From: Bacteriovoracaceae bacterium UBA1018
Lineage (GTDB): Bacteria; Bdellovibrionota; UBA1018
DNA length: 5,520 nt
Assembly (NCBI GenBank): GCA_002291495.1
Contig: DBAE01000083.1
Span: forward strand, 13,822 to 19,341
Direction: 5' to 3'
In this document: one piece after another, positions 1 through 5,520 of the stretch
Numbering within the stretch: position 1 is the first letter of the stretch
How the letters are laid out: each line of letters starts with the position of its first letter
Translations under genes and position numbers: made by a program
Notes under the pieces: generated by a model
Databases searched by the model: none
Told to the model about the DNA's origin: nothing
The model's input: the letters and a program-made list of their open reading frames with translations, nothing else

Positions 1-489
1 GAGTACTTCGGGTTCGACCGCTAAAGCTCGAGCTAATCCGACCCGCTGCTTCATACCACCCGAAAGTTCTCGTGGATAGGCTTCTTCATACCCGTCTAAG
101 CCGACCTTATCGATATAAAAAGCAGCCTTCTTTTTACGTTTTTCAGGGTCGTATCCACGGGCCTCAAGTCCTAGTTCAACATTTTGCGCAACGGTTAGCC
201 AAGGTAAAAGTGCAAAACTTTGAAAGACCATGGCAGCTTGTAAGTTGTTAGAAACTAAGGGTTTTTCTTTATATAAGACTTTTCCCTCGCTGGGTCTAAT
301 CAGCCCATTAATCAGCCGTAGAATAGTGCTTTTACCAGCACCAGAAGGGCCTACAATGGCGATAAACTCGCCTTCCTTAGCCTGGAAGTGAACATCCTGA
401 AGCACTGTGACGTCCCCTTGGGGGAGCGTAAACCGCTTGGTCACGTGATCGAGTTCAAAAAGTACTGGGGCAGCTCTAGTAGATGTCAT
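1..489 (-). CDS. ABC transporter ATP-binding protein, NitT/TauT/SsuB type (partial, C-terminus beyond left edge)
   Basis: This is the ATPase subunit that would power the permease encoded just upstream. It should act as a dimer on the cytoplasmic face of the inner membrane. The 163 visible residues show, in order, the Walker A motif GPSGAGKST (about 47-55), the Q-loop glutamine (Q90, in MVFQSFALLPWLTV), and the ABC signature LSGGMKQR (142-149). The frame stays open to the window edge just before the expected Walker B. The FQSFALLPWLTVAQNV stretch is typical of the nitrate/taurine/sulfonate importer ATPases (TauB/SsuB/NrtD). The start is ATG at 489, 2 nt after the permease stop codon. No clear Shine-Dalgarno is seen, so translational coupling to the permease is likely. 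Some ATPases paired with duplicated permeases carry an extra C-terminal domain, but that part is outside the window. The family is certain; the substrate is not known. Confidence 0.95.
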   Translation of the reverse strand, partial: MTSTRAAPVLFELDHVTKRFTLPQGDVTVLQDVHFQAKEGEFIAIVGPSGAGKSTILRLINGLIRPSEGKVLYKEKPLVSNNLQAAMVFQSFALLPWLTVAQNVELGLEARGYDPEKRKKKAAFYIDKVGLDGYEEAYPRELSGGMKQRVGLARALAVEPEVL

Positions 490-491
490 CG

Positions 492-2402
492 TTATGAATC
501 AAATTTATAGCGTTCAGCCGCGGTCCGGTAAAGGGGTCTCCAGACTAAAGCGTTAATTAAGATGATCCAGGCCACCATTGCAGCAATGCAAAGAGATATC
601 GCACGGTTATCACCGAGTTGATAGACCGCCCGGTTGAGTAGTGCTCCGATGCCATTGACGGTGAGGACCTGATTTTTATAGGCGACGTATTCGGATACGA
701 CGAGAGCATTCCATCCTCCGCCCCACGCGGTGATTGCTCCGGTAATAATGGCCGGACGAATTGCTGGCAGTACGAGATGCTTCCACGTCTGTCGACGGGT
801 AAGCCCGAGTGCGCGGGTGGCTTCAATGAGATCATTCGGGATGATAGCCGCTCCACCTAGGCAATTAAACAAAATGTACCATTGCATGCCAGTGATCAGT
901 AGAAGGATGCTCGCGAGCTCCATGCCTCCGCCCATTTTCTTGGTGATCAAAATAATAAAGAGAGGAAATAGAGCGATGGCTGGCAAGCTAGCTCCGACTT
1001 GGGCAACTGTGGTGAGTCCTTGTCGAAAACGTGGTTTGTTCCATGAGTAGTAGATGACGGGAAGTACCCATGAAAATGAAATGAGAAGTGTGACGACCAG
1101 TCGGATGGTCGAAGCCAAAATAGCGAGTGGTATCTCTGAGGCGAGTTCTGGCCAGGGCGGTCTTAACCACCTGACAAGTGCCATGCCGGCCCATAAGCCT
1201 AATGTGACTCCTACGAACCACATGATCAAAAGTTTTAGCCACTGAACTCGCTTGAGGGCGCGATTCCACAGATCTAGAGCAGGCACTGCAAATCGAAGAT
1301 AAAACTCTCTTCCGATCGATCCTGCAATCGATGCAGGCAAATCCCAAAGTAAGGGCAGTGCAATCTCTTTAGCGATCCATACTAAAGGAGAAATTAAGAC
1401 TTTGATCATTCCGGTCATCGAACGAGAAAGATGAGAGTGTGTCGTTTGAATCGAGCTTTTTGCGGTTTGAAAAAAGCTGGCAGCTCTCAAGAACCTCGAA
1501 TGTCTGAAAATCGCATGACTTTGGTGAATGTTGTCAAAAATATTACTGATTGTGCCGGTCTCATTTGCGTCTGCGGTAGTCGAGTAATCTTGCTTAAAGC
1601 GATCGGACCAAATGGAGATAGGTCGCCAAATAAAATAGTCTAATCCCAAGATTAAAAGTGTAAGAGCGAGGATCCCCCAAAATACGAGATGGATGTGATC
1701 TTGTTCTGCTGCAAGCGAAAGAAAGCTTCCAATGCCTGGCAGGTAAAATTTCATGGGTCCTACTGCAATGATTTCGCAGGCAACCAGAAAGTACCACCCG
1801 TTAGACCAAGACAAGATACTATTATAGACCAGTCGTGGGATCGATGCAGGAGCGTAAAGCTTCCAGAATTTTTGGCTTCCTTTTAATCCAAAGCTCGTGA
1901 TCGCGTCGAAATTGTCCTGCGGAATAGTTTTAGTAGCTTCATAAACTGCAAAAGCCATATTCCAAGCTTGGCTAGTAAAGATAAGAAAAACTGCGGCCAT
2001 CTCCACCCCAATTCGATGACCGTTCGAGATGCCGATAAAGAACGAAATTGCTGCAGGAAAAAAACCAATGACTGGAACTGACTGCAAAATATCCAAAACC
2101 GGAAGAATGATCTTTTCGCCAGTTTCCGTGCGCGCAGCTGCCAGACCTAAAAAGTATGCGAGGATAAGGGAAATAAAATAAGCTGCGCTCATCCTGAAAA
2201 AGGAAAGAGTTAGGGCCAATGGCAAATCTTGAATACGGATATTTTCAGCTTTCAGTTCGACGAGCTGAACGCCTCCTTTGTAGATCCCAACAATGAGCGC
2301 AAGAAAACAGAGAAGTAAAAGAAGATGCATCAGGCTATGCCTGACCTTCTTTCGAACATAACGCGGAATTACGCGCTGGTTTTTCTTAGTCGCAATAGAC
2401 AT
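492..2402 (-). CDS. ABC transporter permease, duplicated (two fused MetI-like domains), anion/sulfonate type
   Basis: This is an inner-membrane permease of 636 residues, about twice the length of a single SsuC/TauC subunit, so one chain could form the whole channel. After a basic N-terminus and a first membrane helix (about 24-42), domain 1 spans roughly 62-265 and domain 2 roughly 425-628. They are separated by a linker of about 120 residues (266-387) and another helix (about 388-410). Both domains keep the EAA loop that docks onto the ATPase. In domain 2 it fits the consensus exactly in spacing (E527-A528-T529, G533, L545-P546). In domain 1 it is weaker (D166-A167-I168, G172, A184-P185). 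Both domains end in a matching Trp-Arg-Pro sequence (259-261 and 621-623), which supports duplication. The architecture matches the COG4986-type duplicated anion permeases. The chosen start is ATG at 2402, preceded by GAGG at 10 nt; ATG at 2330 (Met25) is an alternative. The ATPase gene follows after 2 nt. The substrate is not determinable, as no binding protein is present. Confidence 0.93.
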   Translation of the reverse strand: MSIATKKNQRVIPRYVRKKVRHSLMHLLLLLCFLALIVGIYKGGVQLVELKAENIRIQDLPLALTLSFFRMSAAYFISLILAYFLGLAAARTETGEKIILPVLDILQSVPVIGFFPAAISFFIGISNGHRIGVEMAAVFLIFTSQAWNMAFAVYEATKTIPQDNFDAITSFGLKGSQKFWKLYAPASIPRLVYNSILSWSNGWYFLVACEIIAVGPMKFYLPGIGSFLSLAAEQDHIHLVFWGILALTLLILGLDYFIWRPISIWSDRFKQDYSTTADANETGTISNIFDNIHQSHAIFRHSRFLRAASFFQTAKSSIQTTHSHLSRSMTGMIKVLISPLVWIAKEIALPLLWDLPASIAGSIGREFYLRFAVPALDLWNRALKRVQWLKLLIMWFVGVTLGLWAGMALVRWLRPPWPELASEIPLAILASTIRLVVTLLISFSWVLPVIYYSWNKPRFRQGLTTVAQVGASLPAIALFPLFIILITKKMGGGMELASILLLITGMQWYILFNCLGGAAIIPNDLIEATRALGLTRRQTWKHLVLPAIRPAIITGAITAWGGGWNALVVSEYVAYKNQVLTVNGIGALLNRAVYQLGDNRAISLCIAAMVAWIILINALVWRPLYRTAAERYKFDS

Positions 2403-2404
2403 AA

Positions 2405-2441
2405 AAGGGAAGCCTCAGAGAGTACTCTTATGGCTTCCCTT
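2405..2441 (-). terminator. Hairpin between lipoprotein gene and permease gene, terminator-like or attenuator
   Basis: A perfect 10-bp inverted repeat (AAGGGAAGCC at 2405-2414 and its complement GGCTTCCCTT at 2432-2441) encloses a 17-nt loop that itself contains the self-complementary AGAGTACTCT. On the minus strand the right arm runs into TTTT and then directly into the permease ATG. On the plus strand it is followed by ATTTTCATT. It lies 43 nt past the lipoprotein stop codon, so it could terminate that transcript. Because it touches the next start codon it could also act as a leader structure for the permease. The T-tract is short in both directions, so termination strength is uncertain. 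Confidence 0.6.
2413..2416 (-). promoter_or_regulatory. Probable ribosome-binding site of the permease, partly inside the hairpin stem
   Basis: On the minus strand the only Shine-Dalgarno-like sequence before the permease ATG is GAGG, 10 nt upstream. Its two last G residues form the base pairs of the hairpin stem next to the loop, so folding would partly hide it. This is a direct reading of the sequence. That it regulates translation is inference. Confidence 0.4.
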
Positions 2442-2483
2442 ATTTTCATTCAATTGTCTAGACTAGTCCAACCGATTGTTACC

Positions 2484-3329
2484 TTAACAGCTTAAATCAG
2501 TCTGACCTACTATGGAGCATGGATTATCAACGATACAGATCTGAACCGGAGTTACGCTCGGGCTTGGTGCCGGAGTAGCCGATGGTGAGGCGCTTGGTGA
2601 GGGTGATGCAGTTGGTGAAGCGCTCGGTGAAGCAGTGGGTGATGCACTCGGCGATGCACTCGGAGATGGAGACGGCGATGCTGCCGTCGCTGAAGGAGTC
2701 GGATCGGAGCCAGCCTCTCCTGCCTGATTGAGAAGTCCTTCGATCTCAAGTTGCTCAGCGGTAGTTTTTTCAAACTCTACTGTCGTTGTTAATGAGAGGC
2801 TCTTTTGAGCGGCACCGTTGGTAGTATCCGTAGTTTCAGTCTCACATTGGGCTCTACCATCAAATGTTACAACATATCCAATCCAACAAAGATTGTTACC
2901 TTTGCCATCATTTTGAAGCTGGCGATTAAAATTAAGTGTACCTCTTACTGTGCCGTCGGTACGGATCGGGAGAGTTTGTTCTTCTTCATCAGTGCCGATG
3001 TGTCGGACTCTAACTACTCGACTTGAGCAATCGAGCTGTACGTCAAAGTCACTCACCTTCGAGTCTTGAAACTGAAGGACCTGGGTGGTTTGATTTGGCC
3101 CGGTTTGTTGGACACATTCTTGTTTAGGAGTAAATGTCACCTGTTTCGGAGTTTGTTGTACCGTGTTGGTTTCGCCTCCATTATCATCACAAGAGAAGTT
3201 AAAATCTCCCAGATTAGATGTGGTAGTTGGACCAGGGTTGTTGTCGTCATCAGAATCGCCACAACTTGTTATGACTGATACTGAAGTGAGAATTACTGCC
3301 GCGGAGAGAATTTTGATAATTTTTTTCAT
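2484..3329 (-). CDS. Predicted outer-membrane lipoprotein, cysteine-rich with Ser/Ala/Pro stalk, function unknown
   Basis: The 281-residue product begins with a basic, hydrophobic signal peptide ending in a lipobox-like Ile-Thr-Ser-Cys with the lipidated cysteine at 23. Residue 24 is Gly rather than Asp, which fits transport to the outer membrane under the E. coli rule. An Asp/Asn/Pro/Thr-rich spacer (25-40) leads to a globular part (about 41-205) with C47, C72, C101, C148 and C162. A Pro/Ser/Ala/Thr-rich stretch (about 211-262) built of [ST]ASP units follows, then a short tail with C265, C271 and a terminal C281. Eight cysteines besides the lipidated one could form four disulfides in the periplasm or at the surface. 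I recognise no family. The start is the first ATG, followed by MKKIIK, though no Shine-Dalgarno is evident. It is transcribed divergently from the gene at 3454 and stands 81 nt upstream of the transporter operon, separated by a hairpin, so it is probably its own unit. Confidence 0.85.
   Translation of the reverse strand: MKKIIKILSAAVILTSVSVITSCGDSDDDNNPGPTTTSNLGDFNFSCDDNGGETNTVQQTPKQVTFTPKQECVQQTGPNQTTQVLQFQDSKVSDFDVQLDCSSRVVRVRHIGTDEEEQTLPIRTDGTVRGTLNFNRQLQNDGKGNNLCWIGYVVTFDGRAQCETETTDTTNGAAQKSLSLTTTVEFEKTTAEQLEIEGLLNQAGEAGSDPTPSATAASPSPSPSASPSASPTASPSASPTASPSPSASPSATPAPSPSVTPVQICIVDNPCSIVGQTDLSC
2571..2660 (-). repeat. Degenerate 12-bp tandem repeats encoding [ST]-A-S-P units
   Basis: In the lipoprotein frame, residues 224-243 are five consecutive tetrapeptides (SASP, SASP, TASP, SASP, TASP). 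They are followed by SP, SASP and SATP to residue 253. Each tetrapeptide is 12 bp, and the DNA copies are visibly related (for example GATGCACTCGG repeats near 2641-2663 on the plus strand) but differ at wobble positions. The wider low-complexity segment covers about 2544-2699. Gain or loss of units keeps the reading frame and would only change stalk length. Confidence 0.75.
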
Positions 3330-3386
3330 GTGAAGGCATGATGCAACCTAAATGCCGGCTAAATTAGACAATCGCGTTTGAGTTTT

Positions 3387-3392
3387 ATTATA
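3387..3392 (-). promoter_or_regulatory. Possible -10 element for the lipoprotein gene
   Basis: The minus strand carries a perfect TATAAT about 58 nt before the lipoprotein ATG, in the AT-rich gap between the divergent genes. No convincing -35 box lies 16-18 nt upstream of it; the candidates AGTATC and GTATCA match TTGACA poorly. It is therefore only a candidate. Confidence 0.3.
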
Positions 3393-3398
3393 AAGCGA

Positions 3399-3426
3399 GC
3401 GACAATTTTGATACTGATTATATATT
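3399..3426 (+). promoter_or_regulatory. Possible promoter for the membrane-protein/metalloprotease operon
   Basis: GCGACA (3399-3404, four of six matches to the -35 consensus) is followed after 16 nt by TATATT (3421-3426, five of six matches to the -10 consensus). Transcription would begin near 3433, leaving a leader of about 20 nt before the ATG at 3454. An alternative reading uses TTGATA (3408-3413) as the -35 box with a poorer -10 box around 3432. The region is so AT-rich that chance matches are expected. Confidence 0.25.
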
Positions 3427-3453
3427 TTAAATAAATTGAATAAATAGTGAGCG

Positions 3454-4278
3454 ATGAAATCTATAAATAAAAAATTATTGACGCTGTTGGTGTTAATTCA
3501 GAGTGTTGCTCACGCCACCACTTTTTTTGAAAGGCCGTTTCCGGAAACAGTGAAAGAAGCTCCTCTCGTTGCACGAGGAAAGACAGGCGCAAGTATATCA
3601 AGGTGGGCAGAATTAAATGGTGGTGGTCGACGGATCTATACTTATACCGAGTTTCAGGTTGAAGAAGTTTTAAAAGGAAGTCTCAATGGTGCGCGCAATA
3701 TCTTTGTTCGAGAACTAGGGGGCGAGATAGATGGCGTTGGGATGCAAGTTTCTGGAACGGCGCAATTTCGACCCGGTGAGGATGTAGTGGTCTTCTTGGG
3801 AGATCGTGTCACATCAACTGCTACGTCTGAAATCGTTTATGAAATGCATGGCATGATGATGGGAAAATACAATGTTGATGCAAAGGAATGCCTGTCAGGG
3901 GCCGGCCTTTCAGCTGCCACGCATCCAGCTTTGCGTGGTGCCGATATGCATAATCACCATGAACAAAAGGAGAGCCAAAAAGACACCTCCCCTGAATCGA
4001 AGTGGTGCATGGATCGCCTCAAGGAACTGATCAAAACACAGGAAGCCCAAGATAAGTTGCAAAATAACGCTGTCATTTCACCCACTCCAAGTCCTGTTGT
4101 GTCACCCTCCGTCAATCCGATGACGAATGTAATAGACTCTGACCAAGCGGCAAATCAGGCACCGGCTTTGCAAAATACTCCGCCCGAGGCGGCTGCTAGT
4201 ACCTGGGCATACATCCTCGTTACGTTGGGTAGTGTCATGGGGGTACTGCTCTTTATTTTCTGGTTGAAGAAAAAGTAG
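3454..4278 (+). CDS. Secreted protein with C-terminal membrane anchor, partner gene of a matrixin-like protease; function unknown
   Basis: The 274-residue product has a Sec signal peptide (cleavage likely after Ala-His-Ala, residues 19-21). Its globular domain (about 22-145) contains YTYTEFQVEEVLKG (62-75), ELGGEIDGVGMQVSGTAQF (87-105), and a hydrophobic strand VVVFLGD after an acidic turn. This pattern of Tyr-Thr repeats, LKG, a Gly-Gly turn and a 'G.. .F..GE.V.VFL' end is one I associate with uncharacterised proteins encoded beside bacterial matrixin proteases; this is recall, not a search. A His/Met-rich region follows (MHGMMMG at 131-137, HNHH at 166-169), then a charged helix (about 180-203), a Pro/Ser linker (209-222), and one membrane helix (about 250-270) ending in Lys-Lys-Lys. 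The predicted topology puts the domain in the periplasm or outside. The start is ATG at 3454 with a weak ribosome-binding site. The protease gene follows after 40 nt with no terminator between, suggesting an operon. Confidence 0.88.
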   Translation: MKSINKKLLTLLVLIQSVAHATTFFERPFPETVKEAPLVARGKTGASISRWAELNGGGRRIYTYTEFQVEEVLKGSLNGARNIFVRELGGEIDGVGMQVSGTAQFRPGEDVVVFLGDRVTSTATSEIVYEMHGMMMGKYNVDAKECLSGAGLSAATHPALRGADMHNHHEQKESQKDTSPESKWCMDRLKELIKTQEAQDKLQNNAVISPTPSPVVSPSVNPMTNVIDSDQAANQAPALQNTPPEAAASTWAYILVTLGSVMGVLLFIFWLKKK

Positions 4279-4318
4279 TAGCTGCCCAAGTGGAAAAACC
4301 CACGGATGGGACTGATCT

Positions 4319-5520
4319 ATGAAGCGGAGTTTCGATTTCCTACTCTTCTTGTTTGTACTGCTTTTTTCATCTCATTCATTTGCCTATACGCCCACGCTCA
4401 CAAGTGGCGGAGTCGGAGTGAGATGGAGTGGACCTGCCACTCTCAACTTAGCAGGCAACCCTACAAATCGATCTGGTCTAAATTCCGATTACTTCTATGA
4501 TGCAGTCGTTCGTGGCTTGCAACGCTGGAAATATGCTTCCTCGGGTCGCGTGAATTTTGATTACTGGCAGGGAACTGATACCCAGATCTATTCGCCCAGC
4601 AGCGATTATGACGGGCTTTCTAGTATCCATTTCGCCTCAAATGCCGGGGCCTCGTTGCCCTCAAATGTCTTAGGCCTCACCCAGGTTTGGTACAATACTT
4701 CAACCGGGCAGGTGCTTGAGGCGGATATCGTACTGAACGACAATCATTATCAGTTTACAACCGATCCGACCGACACGTCGGGCTATGGATCTACTCGCGA
4801 CTACTACCGAAACGGGCGTCGAGTCTATATCGAGAATGTGGTGACGCACGAACTCGGTCACGCATATGGGCTTTCGCATAGTGGTGGATTGCAATCAACG
4901 ATGCTTTTCATGGAGTCTCCAGAACAAGCCAAGCTAGGTTGTGACGAGCAGATTGGGATTCATGCACTTTATCCGAGCGATGATCGAGGGTCTCGTGGAA
5001 CGCTGCGTGGCAGAGTGCTTATCAACGGCAATGGCATTTTCGGAGCACATGTTGTGGCAATCTCTCGACGTCGAGGGACGGTACTTGCCACTGCTCTTAC
5101 TAATCAACAAGGGAACTATAGTTTAGAAGCTCTTGAGCCTGGTGATTATTTTATTATGGCCGAACCTTTCTTTGCTGGCTCGGCAGCCTTGCCTAGTTAC
5201 TATTCTTCAATCAATAGTAATGTGTGTCGCGGTGGTGAACCCTTTAGTCGCACTGCCCTTACTCATGACTCTGAACGTTTTAGACCTGTTTCATTAAATG
5301 TGGGTGCCGGCTCTGTAGTCCAGGCACCGGATCTTAGTGTTCAGTGTACAAATGGTGGGGGGGCAGCGCTGTATGCTAGTTCCTCTGTTAATTCGACATC
5401 TGAGTCTCCTATTTTATACTACGGAAATGGTTCTGGTTTTGGAGCTGCGGAACTCATTACTGCTAATGGAAGCAAAGTTTATCGCCTCCAAAATGTATCT
5501 GGACGAGTAGAGGTGCATGC
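4319..5520 (+). CDS. Secreted matrixin-like zinc metalloprotease with carboxypeptidase-regulatory-like domain (partial, runs off right edge)
   Basis: The 400 visible residues form one open frame from ATG at 4319, with no stop before the window end. A signal peptide (1-22, ending Ser-Phe-Ala) precedes the catalytic domain (about 30-220). This domain starts with VRWSG and an 'A..RGLQRW' helix, as in matrixins. The zinc site is complete: HELGHAYGLSH at 177-187, with ligands H177, H181 and H187 and catalytic E178. A candidate Met-turn follows at M195 (STM), then 'GCDEQIGIHALYPS', the usual end of the M10-type domain. Residues about 227-283 (G-T-L-R-G-R-V ... G-A-H-V ... T-N-Q-Q-G-N-Y ... L-E-P-G-D-Y) match a carboxypeptidase-regulatory-like beta-sandwich. 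The remainder is Ser/Gly-rich and unidentified. No propeptide with a cysteine switch is present. The start has TGGGA 7 nt upstream and lies 40 nt after the previous gene. It likely hydrolyses extracellular or surface proteins; substrates are unknown. Confidence 0.92.
   Translation, partial: MKRSFDFLLFLFVLLFSSHSFAYTPTLTSGGVGVRWSGPATLNLAGNPTNRSGLNSDYFYDAVVRGLQRWKYASSGRVNFDYWQGTDTQIYSPSSDYDGLSSIHFASNAGASLPSNVLGLTQVWYNTSTGQVLEADIVLNDNHYQFTTDPTDTSGYGSTRDYYRNGRRVYIENVVTHELGHAYGLSHSGGLQSTMLFMESPEQAKLGCDEQIGIHALYPSDDRGSRGTLRGRVLINGNGIFGAHVVAISRRRGTVLATALTNQQGNYSLEALEPGDYFIMAEPFFAGSAALPSYYSSINSNVCRGGEPFSRTALTHDSERFRPVSLNVGAGSVVQAPDLSVQCTNGGGAALYASSSVNSTSESPILYYGNGSGFGAAELITANGSKVYRLQNVSGRVEVH

Larger units (their letters stand above)
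3330..3453. other. AT-rich divergent intergenic region
   Basis: This 124-bp gap separates the starts of the lipoprotein gene (minus) and the membrane-protein gene (plus), so it must hold promoters for both directions unless one lies inside a gene. It is distinctly richer in A and T than the flanking genes. A small inverted repeat, GGCAT (3335-3339) with ATGCC (3352-3356), lies close to the lipoprotein start and could fold in its leader. No operator of a known regulator was recognised. Confidence 0.6.

Noticed and set aside
557..2068. Several open frames of 60-120 codons overlapping the permease, on both strands
   Set aside because: They overlap a clear 636-residue membrane protein, show no recognisable domains, and their composition is what the opposite or shifted frame of a hydrophobic gene gives.
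2331..2343. Inverted repeat CAGGC-TAT-GCCTG near the permease N-terminus
   Set aside because: It lies within coding sequence with a 3-nt loop and no tail; probably chance.
2456..2468. Overlapping palindromes GTCTAGAC and GACTAGTC as an operator
   Set aside because: Short palindromes of this size arise by chance, and no regulator or second copy is seen.
2442..2471. Promoter for the permease just upstream of the hairpin (TTGGAC at 2466-2471 on the minus strand)
   Set aside because: The best -10 at 17-18 nt (TGAAAA or GAAAAT) matches poorly, and the start point would fall inside the hairpin stem. The evidence is too weak to list.
2552..2773. A His/Arg/Leu-rich 73-codon frame on the minus strand inside the lipoprotein gene
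   Set aside because: It is the shifted reading of the 12-bp Ser/Ala/Pro repeats, so the apparent His-rich repeat is an artefact of frame.
4290..4303. Small hairpin GTGG...CCAC between the two plus-strand genes as a terminator
   Set aside because: The stem is only 4 bp and no T-tract follows, so it does not separate the two genes transcriptionally.
4306..4500. A 64-codon frame starting 13 nt before the metalloprotease start
   Set aside because: It is out of frame with the zinc-site protein and ends where the protease frame continues; the frame from 4319 has the signal peptide and catalytic domain.
4941..5126. A 61-codon plus-strand frame and a minus-strand frame at 4700-4894 within the protease gene
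   Set aside because: Both overlap the well-supported metalloprotease frame and show no features of their own.

Overview
The window reads as chromosomal DNA of a Gram-negative bacterium with moderate GC. Evidence is a lipoprotein signal peptide, two Sec-type signal peptides and an ABC importer of the anion/sulfonate type. The pairing of a signal-peptide protein of the 'YTYT...VEEVLKG' kind with a matrixin-like zinc protease resembles gene sets I associate with Bdellovibrionota and other former Deltaproteobacteria. That placement is from memory and is only a suggestion. No RNA gene, transposon, CRISPR array or phage gene was seen.

Left half, minus strand (1-2402): an ABC importer operon read right to left. 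A 636-residue permease made of two fused BPD_transp_1 (MetI-like) domains is followed 2 nt later by the ATPase gene, which runs off the left edge. The layout is that of NitT/TauT/Ssu-type importers, but no substrate-binding protein lies in the window, so the substrate is unknown. A 10-bp-stem hairpin sits directly against the permease start codon.

Middle, minus strand (2484-3329): a predicted outer-membrane lipoprotein with eight cysteines besides the lipidated one, a Ser/Ala/Pro repeat stalk encoded by degenerate 12-bp repeats, and a short Cys-containing tail. Its function is not recognised. The AT-rich 124-bp gap that follows (3330-3453) separates it from genes on the other strand and should hold divergent promoters.

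Right part, plus strand (3454-5520): two genes 40 nt apart, probably an operon. The first encodes a secreted protein anchored by a C-terminal membrane helix. The second encodes a secreted metzincin protease with a complete HExxHxxGxxH zinc site followed by a carboxypeptidase-regulatory-like beta-sandwich, and it runs off the right edge. The likely joint theme is surface or periplasmic protein processing, with the first product a candidate partner of the protease; this is inference from gene order.

Nothing here proves a new system. The points most worth following are the protease/partner pair and the hairpin covering the permease ribosome-binding site.
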